36,246 bases of DNA from Lentisphaeria bacterium. GTDB taxonomy: Bacteria > Verrucomicrobiota > Lentisphaeria > Victivallales > JAADHT01. Of the stretch, positions 9,630 through 20,300 are shown in pieces. The stretch is from positions 1 to 36,246 of the forward strand of contig WFSE01000145.1 in the NCBI GenBank assembly GCA_015486135.1, given 5' to 3'. The translations under genes and the position numbers were made by a program. How positions within the stretch are numbered: the stretch's first letter is position 1; every line of letters starts with the position of its first letter. The notes beneath the pieces are model-generated. The model was not told the origin of the DNA and did no database searches. It saw only the letters and a program-made list of their open reading frames with translations.

Positions 9630-12062
9630 ATGCCTGAAGCAATCCATATAAGCATCCTGTATGAAATAGAGGGAGTGGTCCAAGGTGTCGGATTCCGGCC
9701 GGCCCTGCATCGATTGGCCTCGGGGTTCGGACTCGTCGGATGGGTGCGCAACGACAACGACCGGGTCACACTCCGACTGGAAGGGCGGCCGGACATCATA
9801 GGACACTTTATCGCGGCGCTTCCCAAAAACCTCCCTCCACTCGCCCAAATAACCATCATCCGAGTCGTTGAAAAAACGGTCATGGAGGAGCCCCCGAAAG
9901 GCGCGTTCGAAATTATAGACAGCGGCGCGCCCGCGCAAACCGCGGGGTCAATCCTCATCGTTCCAGCCGACGCCGCCATGTGCCGCGAATGCGAGAGGGA
10001 AATACTCGACCCCGAAAACCGTCGGCACGGATACCCGTTCACGACATGCGTTGACTGCGGCCCGAGACATACAGTGGTCCTCGGAACCCCCTACGACCGC
10101 GGACGCACCACCCTCCGCGATTTCCCGCTCTGCGAACAATGCCAAAAGGAATACGAGTCGCCATCCGACAGACGCCACCACGCCGAAAGCCTGGCTTGCC
10201 CGAAATGCGGCCCCCAACTCTCCCTCCGGAACGCCGACGGCAAGGAACTGTCGATCAAAGACCACGATATTCTGCGAAAAGCCAGAGCCGAACTGGCGGC
10301 GGGAAAAATACTGGCCATACGCGGAATTGGCGGATTCCTCCTAGCGTCGGACGCGCTCAACCTCGATACCATCGCCACTTTGAGAACGCGGAAGTCGCGC
10401 CCGCACAAGCCATTCGCCGTAATGTTCGCGGACATCGAAACCGTTTTCGACTTCTGCTCGTTCAACGCCGAAGCCGTAAAACTGCTCTCCTCCCCAGCGT
10501 CGCCAATCGTCATCCTGCCGTTGAACCGGAGCAAACTGGACAAAACCGCGTCAAAGGCCTTCGACGCCATATCCCCGGACACCGACACCATCGGCGCCAT
10601 GATTCCATACTCCCCCCTCCACAAGCTCCTTTTCGAACCGCTCCCTGGCGACCCCACGCCTCCCTTCCGAGCCCTGATAATGACCAGTGGCAACAAGGGC
10701 GGAGAGCCAATCGCCACCGCCAACGACGAGGCGTTGGAAAAACTCTCCGGCATCGCCGATCTGTTCGTCATCCACAACCGCGAAATCAACATACGCAACG
10801 ACGACTCCATCGCAGTTACAAGAGACAAGTCACCCCAACTCTGGCGCAGGGCGCGCGGATACGCCCCCTCCCCCGTCGACAACCAAACTTATTCGACGAA
10901 AACCCTGTTAGCCGCGGAATCCGCGCTCGCCATGGGCGCCGGGCTGAAAAACACCATCGCAGTATCGGTAAACCAAAAAATCTTCGTCTCGCCACACATC
11001 GGAGACCTAGACAATCCCGAGACCTTCGCAGCATTGAAAAAAACGGTCGAGCGCCTGCCACGCCTCATCGGAGCAACGCCCAAATCCATCGCCGTGGACA
11101 AACACCCAGACATGCCCTCGACCATACTCGGCAAACAATTGGCCAAGGAACGGAGTCTCCCCCTCTTGGAAATCCAGCATCACCACGCCCACGCCGCCGC
11201 GTGCATGGGAGAGCATGGTTTAAACGAGGCGATCGCGATCGTCTTCGACGGCACCGGGCTCGGAGACGACGGATCCATATGGGGCGGAGAAGCTTTCTTT
11301 GTCAATATCCCCAAAGCGGAATTCGAGCGTCTCGCGTCGTTCGCGCCAGTCCCCCTCCCCGGCGGCGACGCCGCGGTCATCCATCCAGCGAGACAACTGG
11401 TGGCGCGCCTGAAACAGGCCGGAGTGGAGCTCAAACCCACAATGTTAAAACAATTGAAAATCTCGAAAAAACAATTGGAGATGTGGTCGCGGCAATGCGA
11501 GCAATCGATCAACGCGCCACTCACCAGCGCCGCCGGAAGACTCTTCGACTCCGTATCCGCCACGCTCGGCGTCGCACCGGAACAAACCACATACGAGGGA
11601 CAAGCCGCCATCCGCCTCGAAGCGCTAGCCCTAAGAGCCGCCTCGAAACTATCCGATTCCCCCGCCATCCCTCCGGAGGCCTTCTTCAAATTCAAAGCCG
11701 GACAAAAAGGTCCGGCCCTGATAGACTGGACCCCATTCTTCGCGGAAACCGCGCCAACCCTAATCGCGAATTCCGCGCCGGAAGCCCGCTCCGCGGAAAT
11801 CGCGCTCGCCTTCCATCACGCCGCCGCCGGCGCCGCGATGACCATAATCCATTACATCCGGTCCAAACACCGCATCGACAACATTGTCCTCTCCGGTGGA
11901 GTCTTCATGAACAAAATCCTCACGGAACTCCTTTTGGAGAAGATACGCGAGGCGGGGCTCACCCCACACATCCATCGGCAAATACCGCCCAACGATGGCG
12001 GAATATCCTTCGGACAGGCCGTCCTGGCAGCGGCTTCACCAAGTGGAAAAACAAGACTTTAA
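9630..12062 (+). CDS. hypF: Carbamoyltransferase HypF ([NiFe]-hydrogenase maturation)
   Basis: Acylphosphatase domain (GVVQGVGFRPALHRLA), two zinc-finger motifs (CRECEREIL…CVDCGPRHT; CEQCQ…CPKCGP), YrdC-like and Kae1-like (HHHAHAAACMGEHGL, VLSGGVFMNKIL) domains. Confidence 0.95.
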   Translation: MPEAIHISILYEIEGVVQGVGFRPALHRLASGFGLVGWVRNDNDRVTLRLEGRPDIIGHFIAALPKNLPPLAQITIIRVVEKTVMEEPPKGAFEIIDSGAPAQTAGSILIVPADAAMCRECEREILDPENRRHGYPFTTCVDCGPRHTVVLGTPYDRGRTTLRDFPLCEQCQKEYESPSDRRHHAESLACPKCGPQLSLRNADGKELSIKDHDILRKARAELAAGKILAIRGIGGFLLASDALNLDTIATLRTRKSRPHKPFAVMFADIETVFDFCSFNAEAVKLLSSPASPIVILPLNRSKLDKTASKAFDAISPDTDTIGAMIPYSPLHKLLFEPLPGDPTPPFRALIMTSGNKGGEPIATANDEALEKLSGIADLFVIHNREINIRNDDSIAVTRDKSPQLWRRARGYAPSPVDNQTYSTKTLLAAESALAMGAGLKNTIAVSVNQKIFVSPHIGDLDNPETFAALKKTVERLPRLIGATPKSIAVDKHPDMPSTILGKQLAKERSLPLLEIQHHHAHAAACMGEHGLNEAIAIVFDGTGLGDDGSIWGGEAFFVNIPKAEFERLASFAPVPLPGGDAAVIHPARQLVARLKQAGVELKPTMLKQLKISKKQLEMWSRQCEQSINAPLTSAAGRLFDSVSATLGVAPEQTTYEGQAAIRLEALALRAASKLSDSPAIPPEAFFKFKAGQKGPALIDWTPFFAETAPTLIANSAPEARSAEIALAFHHAAAGAAMTIIHYIRSKHRIDNIVLSGGVFMNKILTELLLEKIREAGLTPHIHRQIPPNDGGISFGQAVLAAASPSGKTRL

Positions 12063-12067
12063 CCATG

Positions 12068-12346
12068 TAGGGGGTGCTGAAAAAGTCGGAAACGTGCCGA
12101 TCCTTCCGTTCGCTTTGCAAACCCCGCGGGCTTTGCGGAAGGGCACTTCGCACCTGATAGGTATAGGTAGGTCTGGGCACCTTTAAATCACACGAACGTG
12201 TGTCGCGGAATTGGCAAGTGCCTCAAATTGCTAGTCGGCTCCAAGGGTTTTGGGAGAATCGATTCCAAAACATTGGAGATGACACCACCCAAAAGGCATT
12301 TGACCCAATAATTCTTAAGCACTTGACAATTATTCAGCAGGCTCTA
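12068..12346 (+). mobile_element. TA-flanked MITE-like repeat (279 bp)
   Basis: TA-GGGGGTGCTGAAAAAGTCGG…GACAATTATTCAGCAGGCTC-TA; imperfect terminal inverted repeats; interior shared with 30755-31053. Confidence 0.7.
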
Positions 12347-12491
12347 ACTCACTTCGACAGGCTCAGCACAGACAGGCAGGGCAAAGAATGCGGAGTTTAT
12401 TCCTTTCGCTGAATCATAGCAACCTCTTCTACGCACACCATTTCCAAGTCCAGCAACATAGATTGAATGTTATTCAGCAATGGGCATTGCA

Positions 12492-14243
12492 TCATTTCTT
12501 TGAGGCTTTTAGCTTGGCGATATACCGCCTCCAGTCGTTGGGAGAAGAATGCCTTTCGCATAGGAACATCTTTTTTAAGGTGTCGTTTAGAACAGCGTTC
12601 AGCGCTTTCATTTTCTCGGAATCGCCTTTAACATCCTTCTGATTAGCAAGCATCGCATGGAAATCCAATAATTTCTCGGCAATAGGTATTTTGTCGTCAG
12701 ATATGTTCCAAAAAACGAATATCTTATTAAGGTCAACCTCGAACGAGGAGCTTCTCTTCTCAAGCAAATTAAGACATCTCGTCCTGATATCCGGATCATT
12801 GATCCAGTGAAGGTCGATGCCATCTCCCAAGGCCACATCCAGGACATTCTGATATTTGTCGGGATTATCCAGGATTTCTTCAACAAACGCCTTGACCACG
12901 GCGCCATACTTGGGATTTTTTTGGATCAAGATAATACTCATGGGCCAGATTTCACTCTCACACTCGCCTCCCTTCAGAATGCCGTCGAGTATTGACTTGT
13001 AATATTCCGGCAGATTGAAATCGGGATAGCAAATAGCCCAAATCCTCAACTTGGAATAAACCTCATCATCTTGCCTGTCCTCGGCTTCCCGCTTCTTAAG
13101 TGCGTCAAACATATATTTCTCAATTAAGTGATTATCTCTTTTGATCCGCTCGATAGCGTCAAAATCAAGTCCGTCCCCCTGACGAAGGAAGAACTTCACT
13201 ATGCCCTCCGCATCGCGCGACAATGAAGTAGGTTTGGAATTCAACAGAGGCATAAGATCGCAAAAAGTGTTGAAATGTTTTTTTGAAATCGCCTTCAGGA
13301 AAAACGACTGATTTATGATGTCTAAAATATCTTCTATTACGTCTTTTTGATTGGGATTATTCTTTATGAAAGCTGAAAGGGCATCGGCGACAGGAAGCGC
13401 TCTGTTAATAGAGTGATTTTTATAAAAAAGGTCCACCACGCAAGATGTCCAGTTGGAAACGCATAAGTCCTTGTTGTTTTTGACGAAAAAGGAAATGACC
13501 CCATCGCTGGCGGTCATTATTTCCGAGTATTTCAGCATCACGTCAAATCCCAAGTCGTAAAATTTATCCGGGGTTTTCTCGTCAATTTGGAACTCCAAAT
13601 TACGCCAATCGATCTTATCTGGATTTCCACGGAGCTTCTCCTCGTAGGAATCCGGGAATTCATATGACGAGTGCGAATATAAAAATTCAACCATTCCATA
13701 TACGTATTCCGGATGCTTGGCGAGTTTTTTCCTGTTGTCATAGAGGTAGTTGAATATCTCTCTTTTGAAATCCAGAGTGTATTCGAAATTCACATAGAGA
13801 ACTTTGAATATCATCTCGATGGATTTCCGCGACAATTTTGGATTTCTTAGGGCCTCCTTGAATTTGGATAAAAATTTTTCAGATACGGTCAGCGGAATAT
13901 TCGAAGCTACTTCGAATACCTTCTCTTTGACGTCATCCTTGAAATCTCCTGTCAAGATTTCGAAGAGAAACCCGCTCAACTCGTCGCTCCGCTTGGACGG
14001 TATTTTCACATCCAATTTTTGAAGAAGAGCGAAGGCGGCCACCCTCTTTTCCAAAGAGGCCTTCCCGTCGTTGACAAACTTGAAGATTGAGTTGATGTCG
14101 CTTGAATGAGTATCCGCATCCGCATATAGCGGCAAGAAAGGGGCAAGAGCTACAAGTGATACCAGAATGGCCGCACGCGTGAAATGCAATATTTGACTCC
14201 CAATCGTCAGGGCCGCCATCATTGCTTTCGTTAGAGCTTTCAT
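12492..14243 (-). CDS. Hypothetical secreted/periplasmic protein (583 aa)
   Basis: N-terminal hydrophobic signal-like segment (ILHFTRAAILVSLVALAPFLPLYADA); helix-rich remainder; no recognised domain. Confidence 0.7.
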   Translation of the reverse strand: MKALTKAMMAALTIGSQILHFTRAAILVSLVALAPFLPLYADADTHSSDINSIFKFVNDGKASLEKRVAAFALLQKLDVKIPSKRSDELSGFLFEILTGDFKDDVKEKVFEVASNIPLTVSEKFLSKFKEALRNPKLSRKSIEMIFKVLYVNFEYTLDFKREIFNYLYDNRKKLAKHPEYVYGMVEFLYSHSSYEFPDSYEEKLRGNPDKIDWRNLEFQIDEKTPDKFYDLGFDVMLKYSEIMTASDGVISFFVKNNKDLCVSNWTSCVVDLFYKNHSINRALPVADALSAFIKNNPNQKDVIEDILDIINQSFFLKAISKKHFNTFCDLMPLLNSKPTSLSRDAEGIVKFFLRQGDGLDFDAIERIKRDNHLIEKYMFDALKKREAEDRQDDEVYSKLRIWAICYPDFNLPEYYKSILDGILKGGECESEIWPMSIILIQKNPKYGAVVKAFVEEILDNPDKYQNVLDVALGDGIDLHWINDPDIRTRCLNLLEKRSSSFEVDLNKIFVFWNISDDKIPIAEKLLDFHAMLANQKDVKGDSEKMKALNAVLNDTLKKMFLCERHSSPNDWRRYIAKLKASKK

Positions 14244-14489
14244 AACTCTCCCTCCATCGTTTGAGTTTCACCCGATACCCTTGGCGGAGTTTGGATTCCT
14301 TTGGAACGAGCCACCTTGCCTGGCAGGCCCGCGTATCCTTGGCATCCACCCTTGGATTCCGCCTCGAACGGCTCCACCACCCCCCGAAAAGCCAAGCGGG
14401 TTTCCCAAAAAAATCCGACTTTTTTTTCACACACATCCAGAATAGGCCGCATTTTCCCGGTTTCACGCATTCCTAGCCTTCCAATAACA

Positions 14490-15110
14490 TACCCCGCGAA
14501 TTCCGCGGGAGCAACTCCTCTTTTATTCCTAGCGGAGAAGCAAATAACGCAGAGTTTTTCTTCTCTTCCCTTCCCCGCAACCATGCCGATTCCGCGCATG
14601 CGGGAACGGCATCTTCGTGGGCTCTGTGAGCTTCGTGGTGGGATAAATCTTAAAAACCCGGTTCTGGAATCCACAGCATTGGCACTGTGCGCCAAGCTAT
14701 TTTTGTATGTGTTTCCGGAGCTTTTTCTAAGACTTTTTTAACCACAGAGCTCACGAAGCTCACGAAGTTTTTCCATCTCCTCGGACGGAGCTGGAAAAGG
14801 CTTGCATGGAAGAAAAATCAACTCCGATCCTAACATTTTTCATTCGTGCTGATTCGTGAAGATTCGTGGCGACTCCTCTTCCTAGCTACACCCCCTACAT
14901 CGCCTAAATGGTAAAAATCCCCTCTTAGCAGTCTCCGCGTCTTCGCGAGGCAATATCTTCCGGCCCCCGTCCCCACGTCCGACTCACGGACTCACAGACT
15001 CACGGACTCATCCTTCCGTTCGCTCCGCGAACCCTTCCGCCTTCAGGAAGCTTACGGCGTGACAAGTCGGGCTTTGCGGAAGGATCGCCTAATCACAAGT
15101 CCTCCATTTT
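14490..15110. repeat. Intergenic cluster of degenerate short direct repeats
   Basis: gctcacgaagctcacgaag, cattcgtgctgattcgtgaagattcgtgg, gactcacggactcacagactcacggactca; 7-10 nt units. Confidence 0.7.
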
Positions 15111-15195
15111 ATCCCGCCATAGCTTTAGCGGAGACGGAAGCCACTGGAGGACGACGGAGGATCGGCGCGTTTCCGACTTTTTCAGCCCCCTCGAC

Positions 15196-17217
15196 TCACC
15201 GACTTTTCCGGAGGCCCCTTCGGCTCAACGGCTTCGCGTTGAAAACAAGGACATCGAACGGAGCCAGTTCGATTTTCACCGGACTCCCGGCGCTGGCGTT
15301 TGGGACCGCGGTCTTTTGGTCCGGATAGGACGGAGTCAGGGAATACTTCCTCGGAGCGCCCTTTGGCAACTCGAACACCTTGCCGACATCCAAGGTGAAA
15401 GTCTGTTTCTTGTCGCTGGGATTCCTCAGCACCAACACGCCTTTTCCGCGATTCCAGGAAGCCCATCCGTAAACCTCGCGTTTTTCGGGATTGCCTCCAA
15501 CCCAATGGGTATCAACCAGAATGTTGATGTTGGCCCTAGCCCATTTCGCCGCGGCGGCCAAGTCGTCCCACATGCGCTTGGTCAACAGGGACGGAGTTAT
15601 ATACAGTTCCTGCAGTCCGGATCCGCAACCGAACGCGGCCCGAACTTCGTGCCGGAACGAATTCTCATCCAATGGCATACCCCCCGGCCCACCCCTTTTG
15701 GACACTATGACGCCATGAAACATCAAGCTATTCAATGGATACAGCGGTCCTTGCGAGACTATGTGCCCGTAGGTCAACGTATCCCTGTAAGTAATCCAGC
15801 CCTCCCGGGGGTTCCCAGGTTTCACCGTCGAGAAATCTGCACCCTGACGCCATATCGAATCGGCGTAAAACGTCCAAAACGGACTGGGCCAAGTACCAAC
15901 CGTGGCGCTGATAAAAACATCGGGATTGATCTTCCGCAACGTCTTGGACATATCCAACACGGCCTCGATGTCGGCAGCCGACGCGGATCCGCCGCCCCCC
16001 ATCCCGTCGAACTTGAAAAAATTCACTCCCTGCTTTTTCATCATCATCTCGGCGGTGGAAACGAAAAGCTTCCTGTAGTTGGGGCCGGCCATGGAAAAAC
16101 CATTGCCGTTGCACTCCAATCCCATCTTGGCGCCACTCTTCAGCCTTTCACTTTTCGCCTGGGCATACCCGCCCCAAGGCGACATCCAGACACCAACTCC
16201 CGCTCCGTAAGACTTGGCGAGTGCTCCAATCTTTTTGAACCCATTGGGGAAGCCATCGTGGAAATGCCAAACTTTAACGTGGGAGTCCCAACCATCGTCC
16301 ATCACGAATCCGTTCATTTTCACGCCGCGTTTCTTGACGAGTTCGTCGCCTATCATCTTCACGGACTCCAACGCCTCCTTCTCGGTCATGCGGTTGCCGG
16401 GACGATCTATATTCAAATCGAACCAGCTGTTGTAATGAAGATAGAAGCGGTATGGATGCGCCCGCTCCCGCTCCAGACAATACAGAAACCCGCGGCGAAG
16501 CTGCCCTTTTGGACACACCCCCACAAGCGACTCAACCGAAAACGACTTCCCCTTCCCAAGCTCAATTCCAACATCTCGGGCGCAACGAACAACGCCTCCC
16601 CCATCCACGGTGTTTCGGGAGATGGGATGCGCCACTCCTAGGAATATATCGCCTACGACAACTGGCGAACCATTCACCTTCCCCACGCATTTCGCTCCGG
16701 AAACGGATGCGTTCAAGGCCGCCAGTGACTTGAGAGAACGCGGCTTCGCAGTCATAACCGACACGTTCTGCTTTACGTAGTTCGAGCCGTCGCGCAACTC
16801 GGCGGTCCACAGGACAGTCACCCCGTCCACCTCGAATTTAGCTTTGAGCCTGACACCAGGATAACGGCTCGACATCGGTAACGCGCCGCGAACGCCCTTT
16901 AGATTCAACCGACCTATCGGAGCAGCCGGCTTGACATTCGCCGACGACACCGTTCCATCTTTAAACCGGGCTTGAAACACCGGGGAGTCAAACTTCAACA
17001 CCTGCCCCGTCAAGCGATTCGTTACCGTCGTCAGGAAAAAACCTTTGCCGCTAAGTGTCCATTTCACCGCGACAACCGCGTTCGACAACGTGTATGTTCC
17101 GCCTGAAGAACGGGCAAACGCTTTGCCCGGCGACACCTTGGAGGGAAAAACCAATACATCCGCCGAAACCGCGGAAACCCAAGAAAAACACATCAACGAA
17201 AAAAGAATCGCCCTCAT
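15196..17217 (-). CDS. Secreted glycoside hydrolase, alpha-galactosidase-like (GH36/GH27 clan)
   Basis: Signal peptide; GFVMDDGWDSH, GVWMSPWGGYAQAKSE, NFFKFDGMGGGGSAS (putative nucleophile Asp), C-terminal beta-sandwich-like segment. Confidence 0.75.
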   Translation of the reverse strand: MRAILFSLMCFSWVSAVSADVLVFPSKVSPGKAFARSSGGTYTLSNAVVAVKWTLSGKGFFLTTVTNRLTGQVLKFDSPVFQARFKDGTVSSANVKPAAPIGRLNLKGVRGALPMSSRYPGVRLKAKFEVDGVTVLWTAELRDGSNYVKQNVSVMTAKPRSLKSLAALNASVSGAKCVGKVNGSPVVVGDIFLGVAHPISRNTVDGGGVVRCARDVGIELGKGKSFSVESLVGVCPKGQLRRGFLYCLERERAHPYRFYLHYNSWFDLNIDRPGNRMTEKEALESVKMIGDELVKKRGVKMNGFVMDDGWDSHVKVWHFHDGFPNGFKKIGALAKSYGAGVGVWMSPWGGYAQAKSERLKSGAKMGLECNGNGFSMAGPNYRKLFVSTAEMMMKKQGVNFFKFDGMGGGGSASAADIEAVLDMSKTLRKINPDVFISATVGTWPSPFWTFYADSIWRQGADFSTVKPGNPREGWITYRDTLTYGHIVSQGPLYPLNSLMFHGVIVSKRGGPGGMPLDENSFRHEVRAAFGCGSGLQELYITPSLLTKRMWDDLAAAAKWARANINILVDTHWVGGNPEKREVYGWASWNRGKGVLVLRNPSDKKQTFTLDVGKVFELPKGAPRKYSLTPSYPDQKTAVPNASAGSPVKIELAPFDVLVFNAKPLSRRGLRKSR

Positions 17218-17341
17218 TTCTATTCACCCTCCTAAAACTTTTGAAAAAACCGACGTAGCATGGGAATCAGCAATACTATACAGGCTGTCCCGAAAAAGCC
17301 TAGCACAAGTTAGGGCCCAAATCACACGACCACATGCCGCG

Positions 17342-20300
17342 TCATTTCGCCCCGGCCCAAACGGTCAGATCGTCCAGCAGGGAATAGACGACCGGAATAA
17401 CGACAAGTGTCAGAATGGTTCCCGCCGCCAGTCCGAACGCCGCCACGACCCCCAAGGGGCTCATCCGCTCCAGCCCCACCGCCATCTCGAAAATCAGGGG
17501 CGTCAATCCGATTATGGTCGATACCGTCGTCATCAAAATCGGCCGTATTCGGAGTCGAACCGAGTGCAATATGGCGTCGCGGCGGCTCTCGCCCCGCTTC
17601 CGCGCCTGTATAATGAAGTCCAACAGCAGAATACTGTTGTTCACAATCGTCCCACCCAAGAATATGATCCCCATCATCGCCGGCTTGCACATGGGCTTGT
17701 TGAAGATGAGCAATCCCCACATGGCGCCGGCGACCGCTAGCGGAATCGCCGCCATAATCGTGATTGGATGGACGAAGGAACGGAACATGGCGAGCAAAAG
17801 GACGTAAAGAAACGCCAACCCTATAACCAACGCCTTCATCATACGCGTGTTGCTCGCCTTCATATCCGCCATGCTTCCCGCGACTTCAATCGAATATCCC
17901 GCCGGAGTCTTTATCCCGGCCAGAGCTTTCGACGCCTTTCCCGCCGCCTGCCCTATCGTGAGAACTTTGTTCAACGCGGTGACATCTATGGTGTTCAATA
18001 TGTCCTCGCGGGTGATATAGGGTTGCGTCTTCAGCTTCTTTATTTCCGCCAGGTTCCGCACCTGCAGGAAACAGTGCTTCGTGGGGATGTAGATATCTCC
18101 CAGCGCGCTCGGGGATGAAATCGCGGAATCCGCGTATTTCACCCGGATGGGGATGGAAAGATAATTCTTCAAATCGAACGATCCGACGACATACCCCTTC
18201 AAGGTGGCCTTGACCTCTATCGCAATGTCACGGGGCGTTATCCCGTATGTGGCGCATTTCAGCTCGGAAGGCTCGATCTGGAACTTCGTCTTGTCGAAAT
18301 ACCACGAACGGCGGATGTCCACCAGTCCTTTGACCTTTCCAAGCCGTTTCACGACCTGGTCGGCTAGTTTGTCCAACACCCGGCTGTCGGGTCCGCTGAT
18401 AATCACATCCAATGGCGCCTTGGTTGTGGACAATGGAGTCGCCCCGTATTCAGTCACCATCAAATCTTTTATCCCGGGGATCTTCTGGAATTTCGCCCGC
18501 CAACCGGCATCGACATCCCAAATAGTGATCTTCCGACGGTTTCTAGGCACCATCCGGACAGTTATCTGGACACTTTGAGCGGTCGCGCCGCCGCCGCCGA
18601 AGGTTATCTGTCCAGGCTCCGAACCGACAACCGTCGATATCTGCTTGACATATTTGTTCTTCTTTATCTCCGATTCGACCTTGTCGATAATCCTCTCCAC
18701 CGAGGAAAGCTTCATATCCGAAGACGTGTTGAACGATATTATGGATATCCCGGTGTCCATCGGAGGCATCATCTCTTTCCCGATTAACGGGGGGACAATG
18801 CGCATGCTAACGACGAATAGCGCGAGAGCCAAAATTATCGTTATCGCCCTATGCCTCAAAGCCTTATCAAGAACCCACGTATAGATGTCCGCCAGTTTCG
18901 TTATGAGTCCGTCCGTCCGGAAGAAAAAGCGTTCGAGAAAGTTCTTCTTGCGCTCGGGCCCGGAAAGGAGCTTCGCCGTCAGCAAGGGCACTATCGACAA
19001 CGCCGCGATCAGCGACGCCACCAAGGTCGAGCATATCATCAAGTTCAGCGGACGCATAATCTGCTGCGTGTATCCCCCGGTGAACATAACCGGAATAAGC
19101 ACGACAACCGTAGTAAGCATCCCCGCCGTAATACTCAACTTCACCTCGTCGGTGGCCTCGCGCGTCGCCTTGTACGCGTCGGGGGTCTTCATCCCGCGGT
19201 AGTGGCGGTATATGTTCTCCAGCACCACGATCGACGCGTCCACCACCATCCCCACCGAGATTATCAGACCCGATAGCGTAACCATATTCAACGTGAATGG
19301 GCTTAGCCACAATATTATCAAGCTGGCGAAGAACGCCATGGGAATGCTCACCGAAACGACCAACGCCGCCCGCATGTCCGCCATGAACACGAATATCACA
19401 AGAGCCGTCAGGATTATCGCCTGGATCAAGCTGGAACGCATCCCCTGAACATTCACGTCAATAACCGGAGACTGGTCGGTGGTCAGCTCGAAAGCGATAT
19501 CGGGATAGGCGCGATTCAACTCTGGGAGTTTCTTTTTGATGTTGTTTATGGTCGAAACCGTCCCGGCCGTGTCGAGCCGGGTAACATTCATCGCTATCGC
19601 CGGCTTTCCATTACCATGATACAAAGAACGCGGCTCCGCGGACGTTAGCTCCACATCCGCGATGTCGCGGAGGAATATCGTGCCGTTTCCGCGCTGCGCC
19701 ACGGGAATATTCTCTATCGACTTCAGATCCTCGAACTCGTCGTAGGTGCTGACGATGTATTCCCCGTTCTTCGTGTACACATATCCGGAGGGGTAATCCA
19801 AATTGTGCTTGCGCAATTCCCCGACAACTTCGATGGCGGAAAGTTTATTGGCGTCCAGCTCCGTCTTATGCATCCTTATCCGTATCTCGGGCATGTTCGC
19901 GCCAAACACGTCCACATCGGCAACCCCCTCCACATTCAACAATGCGTCAGTTATCTGGTTCTCGGCTAGGAGCCGTATATCCCGCAGGGTCTTGCCCGAT
20001 CCCGCCTTGGGGGACAACGCGATGGTCAACAACGGACGGGTCGTATTCGTAATACGGTATATCATCGGCTTCTTTATCCCCTCGGGAAGCTTCGCCTCGA
20101 CACGCGCCACCGCGTTCTGAACATCAACCACCGCTCCGCCAATCGACTTGTAATAATAAAACTCGGCGGTTATCGACGACACCTCGTCGCGGGAGACGCT
20201 TCTTATCCGTTTCAGCCCGCTTATACTGTTGAGCTCCTTCTCTAGAACCTCGGTTATCTTGTGTGAGATATTTTCGGCGGATGCGCCTGGATACACCGTT

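Noticed and set aside
10139-12070. 643-aa + strand ORF in another frame of hypF
   Set aside because: Arg/Pro/His-rich low-complexity translation typical of a shadow frame in GC-rich DNA; HypF in the other frame is unmistakable
15316-16641. 441-aa + strand ORF antisense to the glycosidase
   Set aside because: Opposite-strand shadow ORF; translation lacks domain-like pattern
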